Assembly: GCF_030036535.1 (NCBI RefSeq)
Contig: NZ_CP080387.1
Span: 1,116,001 to 1,180,000 of the forward strand
Source: Agrobacterium cucumeris
GTDB taxonomy: Bacteria; Pseudomonadota; Alphaproteobacteria; Rhizobiales; Rhizobiaceae
DNA: 64,000 nt
Direction of reading: 5' to 3'
Within the stretch, counting starts at the first letter, position 1, and the number at the start of each line of letters is the position of its first letter. Below the pieces are notes generated by a model that was given only the letters and a program-made list of their open reading frames with translations, did no database searches and was not told where the DNA came from. Positions 28,922 through 36,924 of this stretch are shown here, one piece after another. Made by a program: the position numbers and the translations under genes.

Positions 28922-28927
28922 GGGGAG

Positions 28928-29221
28928 ATGATTTTGAGTGTCATAAAACAAATCCTCCCGGCAACCGAAAATTGGTACCGTGTTTTAGGTACCAAAGACG
29001 CGCCTTTGTTCGAGCGGGTAATCTTCTGGGCCGTCGTCAACGACGGTGATGGCGATGTTGTCGCCGGTGTTCCGCGTGAGGATATCGGCGTTATCGGTGC
29101 AGTCGGCGAATGGCTCGTCGACGTTGCCGGATACATCGAGATTACACCGTCACAGGTGGATTGGCTCATGGAACATCCTGAAGACCTGGAAGATTTTAAT
29201 CTCGTTTGGGGGGAGGCCTAG
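28928..29221 (+). CDS. Conserved-position protein of unknown function inside the pdh operon
   Basis: A 97-residue acidic protein that I do not recognise. It lies six bases after pdhB and two before pdhC, so it is certainly part of the operon. It has no signal peptide; the sequence has a hydrophobic-aromatic core (ENWYRVLG, FERVIFWAVVNDGDGDVVAGV) and an acidic C-terminus with Trp residues (DWLMEHPEDLEDFNLVWGEA). The start could be ATG 28928 or TTG 28934; AGGGGAG (28921-28927) sits at better spacing for the TTG. An accessory or regulatory factor of the pyruvate dehydrogenase complex is a guess from location only. Confidence 0.75.
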   Translation: MILSVIKQILPATENWYRVLGTKDAPLFERVIFWAVVNDGDGDVVAGVPREDIGVIGAVGEWLVDVAGYIEITPSQVDWLMEHPEDLEDFNLVWGEA

Positions 29222-29223
29222 TC

Positions 29224-30594
29224 ATGCCTATCAACATCACCATGCCTGCCCTTTCTCCCACCATGGAAGAGGGCAATCTGGCCAAGTGGCTGGTCAAGGA
29301 AGGCGACAAGGTCGCACCCGGTGACGTGATCGCCGAGATCGAGACCGACAAGGCGACCATGGAAGTGGAAGCCGTGGACGAAGGCACGGTTGCCAAGCTG
29401 GTTGTTCCGGCCGGCACCGAAGCCGTCAAGGTCAACGCCCTGATCGCCATCCTCGCCGCCGAAGGCGAGGACGTGGCCGAGGCGGCAAAGGGCGGCGATG
29501 CCGCTCCTGCCAAGGCGGAAGCAAAGGCCGAAGCACCGAAGCAGGAAGCCGTTAAGGCCGAAGCGCCGAAGGAAGAAGCAGTACCTGCCAAGGCTGAAAA
29601 GCCGGCCGCCGATCAGGCGCCCGCGTCCTCCACGCCGGCGCCGGTTGCAAAGTCCGGTGAGCGTATCTTTGCTTCGCCGCTTGCTCGCCGTCTCGCCAAG
29701 GAAGCCGGTCTCGACCTCTCGGCCGTCTCCGGTTCCGGCCCGCATGGCCGCATCATCAAGACCGACGTGGAAAAGGCTGCCGCTTCCGGCGGTGCAAAGG
29801 CTGCTCCGGCCGCCGCGGCATCCGCAGGCACACGGGCTCCGGCCCTTGCCAAGGGTCAGTCGGACGAAGCGGTTCTCAAGCTGTTCGAACAGGGCTCCTA
29901 CGAGCTTGTGCCGCATGACGGCATGCGCAAGGTCATCGCCAAGCGTCTGGTCGAATCCAAGCAGACGGTTCCGCACTTCTACGTCTCCGTGGATTGCGAA
30001 CTGGATACGCTTCTGGCGCTCCGCGCCCAGCTTAACGCGGCTGCCCCCGAAAAGGACGGCAAGCCCGCCTACAAGCTGTCGGTCAACGACATGGTCATCA
30101 AGGCGCTGGCTCTTTCGCTGCGTGATGTACCTGACGCCAACGTCTCCTGGACGGAAAGCGCCATGGTCAAGCACAAGCATTCGGATGTCGGCGTTGCCGT
30201 TTCCATTCCGGGTGGCCTGATCACGCCGATCATCCGCAAGGCGGAAGAAAAGTCGCTCTCCACCATCTCCAACGAGATGAAGGACTACGGCAAGCGCGCG
30301 AAAGAGCGCAAGCTGAAGCCCGAGGAGTATCAGGGCGGCACGACCGCCGTGTCCAATATGGGCATGATGGGCGTCAAGAGCTTCTCTGCCGTTATCAACC
30401 CGCCGCATGCCACCATTCTGGCGGTCGGCGCGGGCGAACAGCGGGCAGTCGTGAAGAACGGCGAGATCAAGATCGCCAACGTCATGACGGTCACGCTTTC
30501 CACCGACCACCGCTGCGTCGATGGCGCGCTCGGAGCCGAGCTGATCGGCGCCTTCAAGCGCTACATCGAAAACCCGATGGGCATGCTGGTTTGA
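29224..30594 (+). CDS. pdhC: Dihydrolipoyllysine-residue acetyltransferase (E2 of pyruvate dehydrogenase)
   Basis: A 456-residue E2 core. One N-terminal lipoyl domain (residues 1-80, [17 protein letters not shown]), a long Ala/Glu/Lys/Pro linker, a peripheral-subunit-binding domain at about 145-180 (FASPLARRLAKEAGLDLSAV and GSGPHGRIIKTDV), a second linker, and the catalytic domain ending with DHRCVDGALGAE, where His429 and Asp433 are the acetyltransferase catalytic residues. It transfers acetyl from lipoyl to CoA. GGAGG lies at normal spacing before ATG 29224; the earlier in-frame ATG at 29206 would overlap the preceding gene and lacks a site. Confidence 0.97.
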   Translation: MPINITMPALSPTMEEGNLAKWLVKEGDKVAPGDVIAEIETDKATMEVEAVDEGTVAKLVVPAGTEAVKVNALIAILAAEGEDVAEAAKGGDAAPAKAEAKAEAPKQEAVKAEAPKEEAVPAKAEKPAADQAPASSTPAPVAKSGERIFASPLARRLAKEAGLDLSAVSGSGPHGRIIKTDVEKAAASGGAKAAPAAAASAGTRAPALAKGQSDEAVLKLFEQGSYELVPHDGMRKVIAKRLVESKQTVPHFYVSVDCELDTLLALRAQLNAAAPEKDGKPAYKLSVNDMVIKALALSLRDVPDANVSWTESAMVKHKHSDVGVAVSIPGGLITPIIRKAEEKSLSTISNEMKDYGKRAKERKLKPEEYQGGTTAVSNMGMMGVKSFSAVINPPHATILAVGAGEQRAVVKNGEIKIANVMTVTLSTDHRCVDGALGAELIGAFKRYIENPMGMLV

Positions 30595-30606
30595 TCGGAG
30601 AGTAAC

Positions 30607-31251
30607 ATGGTGAAGTCGGTCCTCTGCTTTGGCGATTCCCTGACCTGGGGATCAAATGCGGAAACGGGTGGCCGGCACAGCCATGACGATCTTTGGCCGA
30701 GCGTCCTGCAAAAGGCGCTCGGGCCTGAGGTGCATGTGATCCATGAAGGTCTGGGTGGCCGTACCACCGCCTATGACGACCACACCGCCGATTGCGACCG
30801 CAATGGCGCGAGATTACTGCCGACGCTGCTGCACAGCCATGCGCCGCTTGATCTCGTCATCATCATGCTCGGCACCAACGACCTGAAGCCGGCGATCCAT
30901 GGTTCGGCCATTGTCGCCATGAAGGGTGTGGAGCGGCTGGTGAAACTCACGCGCAACCACGTCTGGCAGGTGCCGGACTGGGAAGCGCCTGACGTTCTGA
31001 TCGTCGCGCCGCCGCAATTATGCGAAACGGCCAATCCGTTCATGGGCGCGATCTTTCGCGATGCTATCGATGAATCGGCGATGCTGGCTTCCGTCTACAG
31101 GGACCTTGCCGACGAACTCGATTGCGGCTTTTTCGATGCCGGGTCGGTTGCCCGCACGACGCCGGTGGATGGCGTTCATCTCGATGCTGAAAACACGCGG
31201 GCCATCGGCCGTGGGCTGGAGCCCGTCGTCCGTATGATGCTCGGACTTTGA
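30607..31251 (+). CDS. SGNH/GDSL hydrolase (arylesterase/acyltransferase-like)
   Basis: A 214-residue SGNH hydrolase. Block I is CFGDSLTWGSN with nucleophile Ser11, block II contains HEGLGGRTT, block III is MLGTNDLKP with Asn91, and block V is VDGVHLDAEN with Asp188 and His191. No signal peptide, so cytosolic. It resembles the octameric arylesterase/acyltransferase group typified by Mycobacterium smegmatis AcT, which catalyses ester hydrolysis and acyl transfer in water. It sits 12 bases after pdhC and before lpdA, in the middle of the pyruvate dehydrogenase operon; why is unknown. Confidence 0.9.
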   Translation: MVKSVLCFGDSLTWGSNAETGGRHSHDDLWPSVLQKALGPEVHVIHEGLGGRTTAYDDHTADCDRNGARLLPTLLHSHAPLDLVIIMLGTNDLKPAIHGSAIVAMKGVERLVKLTRNHVWQVPDWEAPDVLIVAPPQLCETANPFMGAIFRDAIDESAMLASVYRDLADELDCGFFDAGSVARTTPVDGVHLDAENTRAIGRGLEPVVRMMLGL

Positions 31252-31311
31252 CAATAATTCCGTTTCGGAACGGCGTGCCGTCATCCGAATTAAGACAAGG
31301 CAGGATTTCCA

Positions 31312-32757
31312 ATGGCTCAATCTTATGACGTCATCATCATCGGTTCGGGACCGGGCGGTTATATTGCCGCGATCCGCGCCGCCCAGCTCGGCATGAAGGT
31401 CGCCGTTGTCGAGCGCGAGCACCTTGCCGGCATCTGCTCCAACTGGGGCTGCATTCCCACCAAGGCTCTGCTGCGTACCGCCGATGTCATGCACACCGCC
31501 ACCCACGCCAAGGATTATGGCCTGACGCTGGAAGGTTCGATCAAGCCGGACGTGAAGGCAATCGTCGCCCGCTCGCGCGGCATCGCCGCTCGCATGAACA
31601 ATGGCGTCGGTTTCCTGTTCAAGAAGAACAAGGTCGATATCATCTGGGGTGAAGCCAAGATCACCAAGCCGGGTGAAATCGTCGTTGGCAAGTCCACCAA
31701 GCCGGTGGTTCAGCCGCAGGGTCCGGTTCCGAAGAACACGCAGGGCGAGGGCACTTACACTGCCAAGCACATCATCGTCGCCACAGGCGCCCGCCCGCGC
31801 GCGCTGCCCGGCATCGAGCCGGATGGCAAGCTGATCTGGACTTATTTCGAGGCGATGAAGCCGGAAGAGCTGCCGAAGTCGCTGCTCGTCATGGGTTCGG
31901 GCGCCATCGGCATCGAATTCGCCAGCTTCTACCGCACCATGGGCGTTGACGTCACCGTCGTCGAAATCATGAGCCAGGTCATGCCGGTCGAAGATGCGGA
32001 AATCTCCGCCTTCGCCAAGAAGCAGCTGGAAAAGCAGGGTATCAAGATTCATCTGGAAACCAAGGTTTCCAAGGTCGAGAAGGCTGCAAACTCTGTCACT
32101 GCGACGCTGGAGAAGAAGGACGGTTCTTCCGAGAAGATCACCGCCGACCGGATGATTTCCGCCGTTGGCGTCGTGGCGAATGTCGAAGGCATCGGCCTTG
32201 AGGCCGTTGGCGTGAAGACCGATCGCGGCTTCATCGTCATCGACGGTTACGGCAAGACCAACGTGCCTGGCATCTACGCCATCGGCGATGTCGCCGGCCC
32301 GCCGCTGCTCGCCCACAAGGCCGAACATGAGGCCGTCATCTGCGTCGAAAAGATTGCCGGTCTGCCGAATGTCCACCCGATGGACAAGCTCAAGATCCCC
32401 GGCTGCACCTATTGCAACCCACAGGTCGCCTCTGTCGGCCTCACCGAAGCCAAGGCCAAGGAACAGGGCCGTGACATCCGCGTCGGCCGCTTCTCCTTTG
32501 CGGCAAACGGCAAGGCCGTTGCGCTTGGCGAGGACCAGGGCATGGTCAAGACCATCTTCGACAAGAAGACCGGTGAGCTGCTTGGCGCGCATATGGTGGG
32601 TGCGGAAGTCACTGAACTCATTCAGGGCTTCGTCGTCGCCATGAATCTCGAGACGACCGAGGAAGATTTGATGCACACGATCTTCCCGCATCCGACCATT
32701 TCGGAATCGATGAAGGAAAGCGTGCTCGACGCCTATGGGCGTGTGCTGAACGCATAA
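31312..32757 (+). CDS. lpdA: Dihydrolipoyl dehydrogenase (E3)
   Basis: A 481-residue flavoprotein disulfide reductase that re-oxidises dihydrolipoyl groups and makes NADH. FAD-binding GSGPGG at residues 11-16; redox-active pair Cys42/Cys47 in ICSNWGCIPTKALL; NAD-binding MGSGAIGIEFASFY; second FAD segment GIYAIGDVAGPPLLAHKAEHE; and the C-terminal catalytic HPTISE histidine. The CSNWGC spacing is normal (CxxxxC). Being in the pdh operon it is the E3 of pyruvate dehydrogenase. AGGATTTCC precedes the start. Confidence 0.97.
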   Translation: MAQSYDVIIIGSGPGGYIAAIRAAQLGMKVAVVEREHLAGICSNWGCIPTKALLRTADVMHTATHAKDYGLTLEGSIKPDVKAIVARSRGIAARMNNGVGFLFKKNKVDIIWGEAKITKPGEIVVGKSTKPVVQPQGPVPKNTQGEGTYTAKHIIVATGARPRALPGIEPDGKLIWTYFEAMKPEELPKSLLVMGSGAIGIEFASFYRTMGVDVTVVEIMSQVMPVEDAEISAFAKKQLEKQGIKIHLETKVSKVEKAANSVTATLEKKDGSSEKITADRMISAVGVVANVEGIGLEAVGVKTDRGFIVIDGYGKTNVPGIYAIGDVAGPPLLAHKAEHEAVICVEKIAGLPNVHPMDKLKIPGCTYCNPQVASVGLTEAKAKEQGRDIRVGRFSFAANGKAVALGEDQGMVKTIFDKKTGELLGAHMVGAEVTELIQGFVVAMNLETTEEDLMHTIFPHPTISESMKESVLDAYGRVLNA

Positions 32758-32853
32758 GTGCCGCGTGATGCCCGGCATTGTCTAACCTTGCCGGGTGTCC
32801 CATATGTCTCAACGCCGGTTCCTCAAGGGAACTGTTCTTCAGGGAGCGTGGGA

Positions 32854-33102
32854 ATGGAAAGTGTAGGCTGGATTGCAGCAATCATCATCGGCGGTCTCGC
32901 CGGCTGGCTTGCGGGCAAGCTCATGGACATGCGCTTCGGCATCTTCATGAACATCATTCTCGGCATTGTCGGCTCGGTTGTCGCCGTCGCCGTCCTTCGC
33001 ACTCTTGATGTCTTCGTGCAGGACAGCAGGCTCGGTTATTTCGTCACGTCTTTCCTCGGTGCCAGCCTTTTGTTGTTCCTGGCAAAGCTGGTACGGCGCT
33101 GA
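32854..33102 (+). CDS. GlsB/YeaQ/YmgE family membrane protein
   Basis: An 82-residue protein with three hydrophobic segments and glycine motifs: WIAAIIIGGLAGWLAGKLM, FGIFMNIILGIVGSVVAV and FLGASLLLFLAKLVRR. This matches the small transglycosylase-associated/YeaQ family, often induced by general stress. Function unknown. I choose the start at 32854, after AGGGAG, rather than an upstream frame extension. A palindrome GTTCC-TCAAG-GGAAC lies at 32818-32832 in its leader. It is between lpdA and lipA in the same orientation. Confidence 0.85.
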   Translation: MESVGWIAAIIIGGLAGWLAGKLMDMRFGIFMNIILGIVGSVVAVAVLRTLDVFVQDSRLGYFVTSFLGASLLLFLAKLVRR

Positions 33103-33206
33103 AAACGCTTCGTGACCGGAAGGGGCTTACGCTTTTTCTGGAATTGTTCTAAAGCATCCGGCCAACAGGTGTTTAGATCGCCACAGGCGATGGAAGCAGG
33201 TTTTAA

Positions 33207-34178
33207 ATGGTCACTATTCTCGACAGAACGTCGTCCGACGAAAAGCGTATCCGCCATCCGGAAAAGGCGCATCGGCCCGATACCGAGGTCATGCGCAAGC
33301 CGGAATGGATCCGCGTCAAGGCGCCGACCTCCAAGGGCTATCACGAGACGCGCGAACTGGTGCGCAGCCACAAGCTGGTAACGGTGTGCGAGGAAGCCGG
33401 CTGTCCGAATATCGGCGAATGCTGGGACAAGAAACACGCGACCTTCATGATCATGGGTGAAATCTGCACCCGCGCCTGCGCCTTCTGCAACGTCGCGACC
33501 GGCAAGCCCAACGCGCTTGACATGGACGAGCCTGAGAATGTCGCCAAGGCCGTCAAGCAGATGGGCCTTTCGCACGTCGTCATCACCTCGGTAGACCGTG
33601 ACGATCTCGCCGACGGCGGTGCTGAACATTTCGAAAAGGTCATCTGGGCGATCCGTGCTGCGTCTCCAAACACGACCATCGAAATCCTCACACCCGACTT
33701 CCTGAAGAAGCCCGGTGCGCTGGAGCGTGTCGTGGCCGCCAAGCCCGATGTCTTCAATCACAATATGGAAACCGTTCCGGGCAATTATTTGACGGTCCGC
33801 CCCGGTGCGCGCTACTTCCATTCCGTGCGCCTCCTGCAGCGCGTCAAGGAACTGGACCCCACCATGTTCACCAAGTCGGGCATCATGGTTGGCCTCGGTG
33901 AAGAGCGTAACGAAGTGCTGCAGCTGATGGACGATCTGCGCAGCGCCGACGTGGACTTCCTGACCATCGGCCAGTACCTGCAGCCGACCCGCAAGCACCA
34001 CAAGGTCGAGGCCTTCGTGACGCCGGAAGAGTTCAAGTCCTACGAAACCGTTGCCTATACCAAGGGCTTCCTGATGGTCTCCTCCAGCCCGCTGACGCGG
34101 TCGTCGCATCATGCCGGCGACGATTTCGAGCGCCTGCGCGCAGCCCGCGAGAAGAAGCTGCTGGCGGCTGCGGAGTAA
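33207..34178 (+). CDS. lipA: Lipoyl synthase
   Basis: A 323-residue radical-SAM enzyme inserting two sulfurs into octanoylated lipoyl domains. The radical-SAM cluster motif CTRACAFC supplies Cys87, Cys91 and Cys94; the auxiliary, sacrificed 4Fe-4S cluster is bound by Cys61, Cys66 and Cys72 in [12 protein letters not shown], with the C-terminal RSSHHAG serine. It provides the cofactor for the lipoyl domains on pdhB and pdhC upstream, explaining the clustering. No lipB is present nearby. Confidence 0.97.
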   Translation: MVTILDRTSSDEKRIRHPEKAHRPDTEVMRKPEWIRVKAPTSKGYHETRELVRSHKLVTVCEEAGCPNIGECWDKKHATFMIMGEICTRACAFCNVATGKPNALDMDEPENVAKAVKQMGLSHVVITSVDRDDLADGGAEHFEKVIWAIRAASPNTTIEILTPDFLKKPGALERVVAAKPDVFNHNMETVPGNYLTVRPGARYFHSVRLLQRVKELDPTMFTKSGIMVGLGEERNEVLQLMDDLRSADVDFLTIGQYLQPTRKHHKVEAFVTPEEFKSYETVAYTKGFLMVSSSPLTRSSHHAGDDFERLRAAREKKLLAAAE

Positions 34179-34217
34179 GCAGCGGTAGGCCCAAAAGGGG
34201 CGCAATCTCTCTCCCTC

Positions 34218-34291
34218 GTCATCCTCGCCCTTGAGGCGAGGATCCATTGGCGACCGAAAAGGTGGATCCTCGGGTCAAGCCCGAGGACGAC
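34218..34291. repeat. Paired-palindrome intergenic repeat, copy 1
   Basis: A 29-base left arm (34218-34246, GTCATCCTCG...GAGGATCCA) and right arm (34263-34291, TGGATCCTCG...GAGGACGAC) are inverted copies with a 16-base spacer. Each arm is itself a palindrome (CTCGCCCTTGAGGCGAG and CTCGGGTCAAGCCCGAG). Where the arms differ (CC/GG against GG/CC) the inner stem of each arm is preserved. A related element occurs at 50704-50791. Lies between converging lipA and the EamA transporter gene, and probably acts as their 3' structure. Confidence 0.8.
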
Positions 34292-34346
34292 GTCGAGTGG
34301 CGCGCGCTCGTCAGGAAACTTGGCTGCCTGGTTTAGCTTGCCTCGC

Positions 34347-35279
34347 TTACACCACAACCTTCTCTGGCCTATGCGCCCGCATGCACAGCACGACGCTCAA
34401 CACCACCGAACAGATCGCCACGATCTCGACAATGGTCGGCCCGCGTCCTTCCCATAAAAACCCGTAAAGCAGCGCAAACAGCGTCTCGAACAGGATCATC
34501 TGCCCCACCAGGGTGAGTGGCAGCATGCGGCTCATGCGGTTCCAGAATGCATTTCCGAGAATGGAGGCGGTGAAACCGAGGCCAGCGGCGATGGCGGCGA
34601 AATGCAGCCAGTCTCCCGTATCGTGGCTTTCTCCGCCAAAGCCGAAGGCCGGAATGGCGAGCAGCAGCGCAAGCCCGCCGGTCACGACACCGGTCATCAT
34701 GTTCCAGTCATCGGCGCTGACATCGTGAAGACGCGAAAGCCAGCGGGCATTGCCGACAGCAAAGGCCGTCCATGAGGCCAGTGCCCCGAGCGCACAGGCA
34801 AGCCCGATGACGCGGGACACATCCAGCCCCGCATCGTTTTCCGTCAGCGACTGCCAGGAAATGCCGATAATGCCGATTGCGCCGAAGGCAAGCGATGGCC
34901 ACAGCCGCTTCAGCGACACCGCGCCATGATCGCGACTGCCGATAATGGTAACGGCGACGGGCAGGAAGCCGATGATGATCGAAGTGAAAGCAACGCCGCT
35001 CAGCTTCACCGCCGTTGATATGAAGACATAATAGGCGATATTGCCGATCATGCTCAGCCAGCCGAGCGCAAACCATTCCCGCGCGCCGAAATGCGCCGAT
35101 ACCCGTTTCAGGCGCGGCCCGATGATGATGAGGGAAATCAGCCCATAGGTGAGATAACGCGCCGTCGATAATTGCAGGGCCGAAAAATCAGGCACGAGTT
35201 TCGGAGCGAGAAATATGCCACCCCAGAGTGCGCCTGCCAGCACGCCGTAAAAAACACCGAGACCCGTTTTGTTGTTCAT
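34347..35279 (-). CDS. EamA/DMT family transporter
   Basis: A 310-residue inner-membrane protein with about ten hydrophobic helices in two EamA repeats. The first repeat is seen in GVLAGALWGGIFLAPKLVPDFSAL and SLIIIGPRLKRV; the second in GLGFTASILGNAFWNRMSRM and LVGQMILFETLFALLYGFLWEGR. Substrate unknown; this superfamily includes amino-acid, nucleobase and metabolite exporters. It belongs to an accessory patch between lipA and ratA, downstream of a same-strand AraC regulator from which it is separated by a 169-bp hairpin element. Confidence 0.88.
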   Translation of the reverse strand: MNNKTGLGVFYGVLAGALWGGIFLAPKLVPDFSALQLSTARYLTYGLISLIIIGPRLKRVSAHFGAREWFALGWLSMIGNIAYYVFISTAVKLSGVAFTSIIIGFLPVAVTIIGSRDHGAVSLKRLWPSLAFGAIGIIGISWQSLTENDAGLDVSRVIGLACALGALASWTAFAVGNARWLSRLHDVSADDWNMMTGVVTGGLALLLAIPAFGFGGESHDTGDWLHFAAIAAGLGFTASILGNAFWNRMSRMLPLTLVGQMILFETLFALLYGFLWEGRGPTIVEIVAICSVVLSVVLCMRAHRPEKVVV

Positions 35280-35420
35280 GTCATGTCACATCCACATTCA
35301 CATTTGCCTGCGATGTGCCACAGGCCTTTGCGGCTGTCTTGACAAAAACTCCTGAGGATTTATCCGCCGCTCTGATTGGGGGGCAGAGGGTTGTCTGTTT
35401 ATAGTGGGCGGAGGGCGCGT

Positions 35421-35589
35421 GTGGTTTACCCCCCTCTGCCCTGCCGGGCATCTCCCCCACAAGGGGGAGATCGATCTGTGGCAACGTCTCGCCCATCTTG
35501 ACGTTCGAGAATGAGGCGGCGGGAGTACGTCTTGCCGATCTCCCTCCTTGTGGGGGAGATGCCCGGCAGGGCAGAGGGGGGTAAACCAC
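35421..35589. repeat. 169-bp inverted-repeat (MITE-like) element
   Basis: The left arm 35421-35473 and right arm 35536-35589 are inverted copies that match over about 53 bases with essentially one single-base insertion/deletion, flanking a 62-base centre. The arm reads outward-in from GTGGTTTACCCCCCTCTGCC through GCCGGGCATCTCCCCCAC to GGGAGATCG. Transcribed, it would form a very long hairpin. Near-identical arms suggest recent origin or ongoing gene conversion. It lies between the AraC regulator and the EamA transporter. Short frames over it encode Pro/Arg-rich artefacts and are not genes. Confidence 0.85.
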
Positions 35590-35636
35590 GCCCACCTCGA
35601 TCCGCTATGAGCTGACAACCTCCTGAAAGCTCAAAT

Positions 35637-36431
35637 CTAATGAATGCCGCGGTTCCGGCGATAGGATGCCGGCGTTTCACCCACCGCATTGCGCATGGCG
35701 CGGGTCAGCGCCGTCTGGTCGGAAAAACCGGCCCTGAGCGCGATTTCGGCAATCGGCAGGCTGGATTGGCTGAGGAGCGTGCAAACCTTGTCCATCCGCA
35801 ATCCGGCAAGCCAGCGGTGAGGTGGGAGACCGAATTCTTCGAGAAACAGCGCGTGCAGGCGGCTGTCGCTGATCGTCACGCAGGCCGCCAGCATGTCGAT
35901 CGTCCAGGGAAAGAACGGCTCCGCTCCGACAACTGCGCTGAGTTTGCGCAGGCGCTGGCGAATATCGGCTTTTTCAGGCGCGAGGCTGTCCACCAGCAGC
36001 GGCGCCCAGAGACCGGCGATATCGTCGCGCCGGCCGTCGGTTTTGATGAGGCCGCGCATATAGGCGATCAATTGCCGTGTATCGGGCGCAATATCGAGAA
36101 ACGGCACGCGGGCAAATCTCTCCAGCGTCTGTTCGGAAACGGCACTTTCATCGATATCCACCACCAGCGAATGGTTTATCGCCGTCGCTTCCTGCGTATG
36201 CGGTGCATCACGGTGGATGAAGACGCCGCGTCCGGTCGACAGTTCGTCCTGCCGTCCGCCCACATCGATCCGCAGGCAGCCGGAGACTGGAAGAACGATC
36301 TGCACGAAACCGTGCCGTTCCCTAGGTCTTTCCTGCCGGTAGGTTCTGATATCTGCCGATGCGACTGTCATGACGCTGTCGTTTCCATTGTGCAAAGAAA
36401 TGGCCGCCTCGAAAAAAGCGGCCAGTTTCAT
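35637..36431 (-). CDS. AraC family transcriptional regulator
   Basis: A 264-residue regulator. Residues 1-150 form a cupin-type sensing domain (RERHGFVQIVLPVSGCLRIDVGG, split by beta strands), and the C-terminal 100 residues carry two helix-turn-helix motifs, ending in SLPIAEIALRAGFSDQTALT and RAMRNAVGETPASYRRNRGI, the AraC signature. The neighbouring same-strand EamA transporter is the natural candidate target, as many AraC proteins control adjacent exporters, but no operator was identified. Confidence 0.9.
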   Translation of the reverse strand: MKLAAFFEAAISLHNGNDSVMTVASADIRTYRQERPRERHGFVQIVLPVSGCLRIDVGGRQDELSTGRGVFIHRDAPHTQEATAINHSLVVDIDESAVSEQTLERFARVPFLDIAPDTRQLIAYMRGLIKTDGRRDDIAGLWAPLLVDSLAPEKADIRQRLRKLSAVVGAEPFFPWTIDMLAACVTISDSRLHALFLEEFGLPPHRWLAGLRMDKVCTLLSQSSLPIAEIALRAGFSDQTALTRAMRNAVGETPASYRRNRGIH

Positions 36432-36500
36432 TGTCTGATTATGACATTGTCTTGAAGGTTGGGCCAGCCGGCTTTATCGGTGGGCCATACGAAACGGCAA

Positions 36501-36677
36501 TTAACAGTCTTCCTTGGCGGTCGATTCGCCGCGTTTGCGCTTGCGCAGAACCGGCTTGTTCTCTCTCGCCTCGCATTTTGCAACGTCGATAAGGTAGGCA
36601 AGCACGGGCATGCCGTTCATCGATGCGAGTTGCTTGGCGGATTCGAGAAGGTTGATGATGTTGGAAAAATCGTCCAT
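36501..36677 (-). CDS. Small conserved-looking protein of unknown function
   Basis: A 58-residue frame starting MDDFSNIINLLESAKQLASM, continuing NGMPVLAYLIDVAKCEAREN and ending in a basic tail (KPVLRKRKRGESTAKEDC). I favour the ATG at 36677 over an upstream one at 36827 because the extension reads as unstructured low-complexity sequence and would start inside the candidate promoter. The predicted protein is one or two amphipathic helices plus a basic tail, reminiscent of small regulatory adaptors, but I do not recognise a family. The region is less GC-rich than its neighbours. Confidence 0.6.
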   Translation of the reverse strand: MDDFSNIINLLESAKQLASMNGMPVLAYLIDVAKCEARENKPVLRKRKRGESTAKEDC

Positions 36678-36797
36678 CGGCTCACTCAGTGGCTCAAAGC
36701 GGTTATGTGTCGGGTCTGAACCCAAAGATGAATACGCGTGGGAAAAACGGGAGCGCCCGGCGCGTTTGCATCCAGTGGGTGTAATATTAGTGGCAAA

Positions 36798-36827
36798 TAA
36801 ATAGCAATCCCTATGAGGGGGTTGCAA
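36798..36827 (-). promoter_or_regulatory. Candidate promoter of the 58-aa gene
   Basis: On the minus strand TTGCAA (plus 36822-36827) and TATTTA (plus 36798-36803) are 18 bases apart, giving a leader of about 110 bases to the start at 36677. Among the better housekeeping-type matches in the window. Confidence 0.4.
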
Positions 36828-36924
36828 TAGTCAATTTTCCGTAACTGCCATGCGCAACGACAATATCGCTTGAATGCGGGTGTCCGTGCGTCAGGCAATT
36901 TTCCGGTCATGACGAGGGCATAGG

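Noticed and set aside
29218..30510. 430-codon open frame antisense to pdhC
   Set aside because: Its repetitive Gly/Arg/Leu-rich stretch is the complement of the E2 Ala/Pro/Glu linker; not a gene.
31018..32778. 586-codon open frame antisense to lpdA
   Set aside because: Complete overlap with a certain gene (dihydrolipoyl dehydrogenase); Asp/His/Arg-rich shadow translation.
35281..35689. Short minus-strand frames (PPLPCRASPPQGG type) across the inverted-repeat element
   Set aside because: They translate the repeat arms; such Pro/Arg-rich frames are a known artefact of these intergenic elements.
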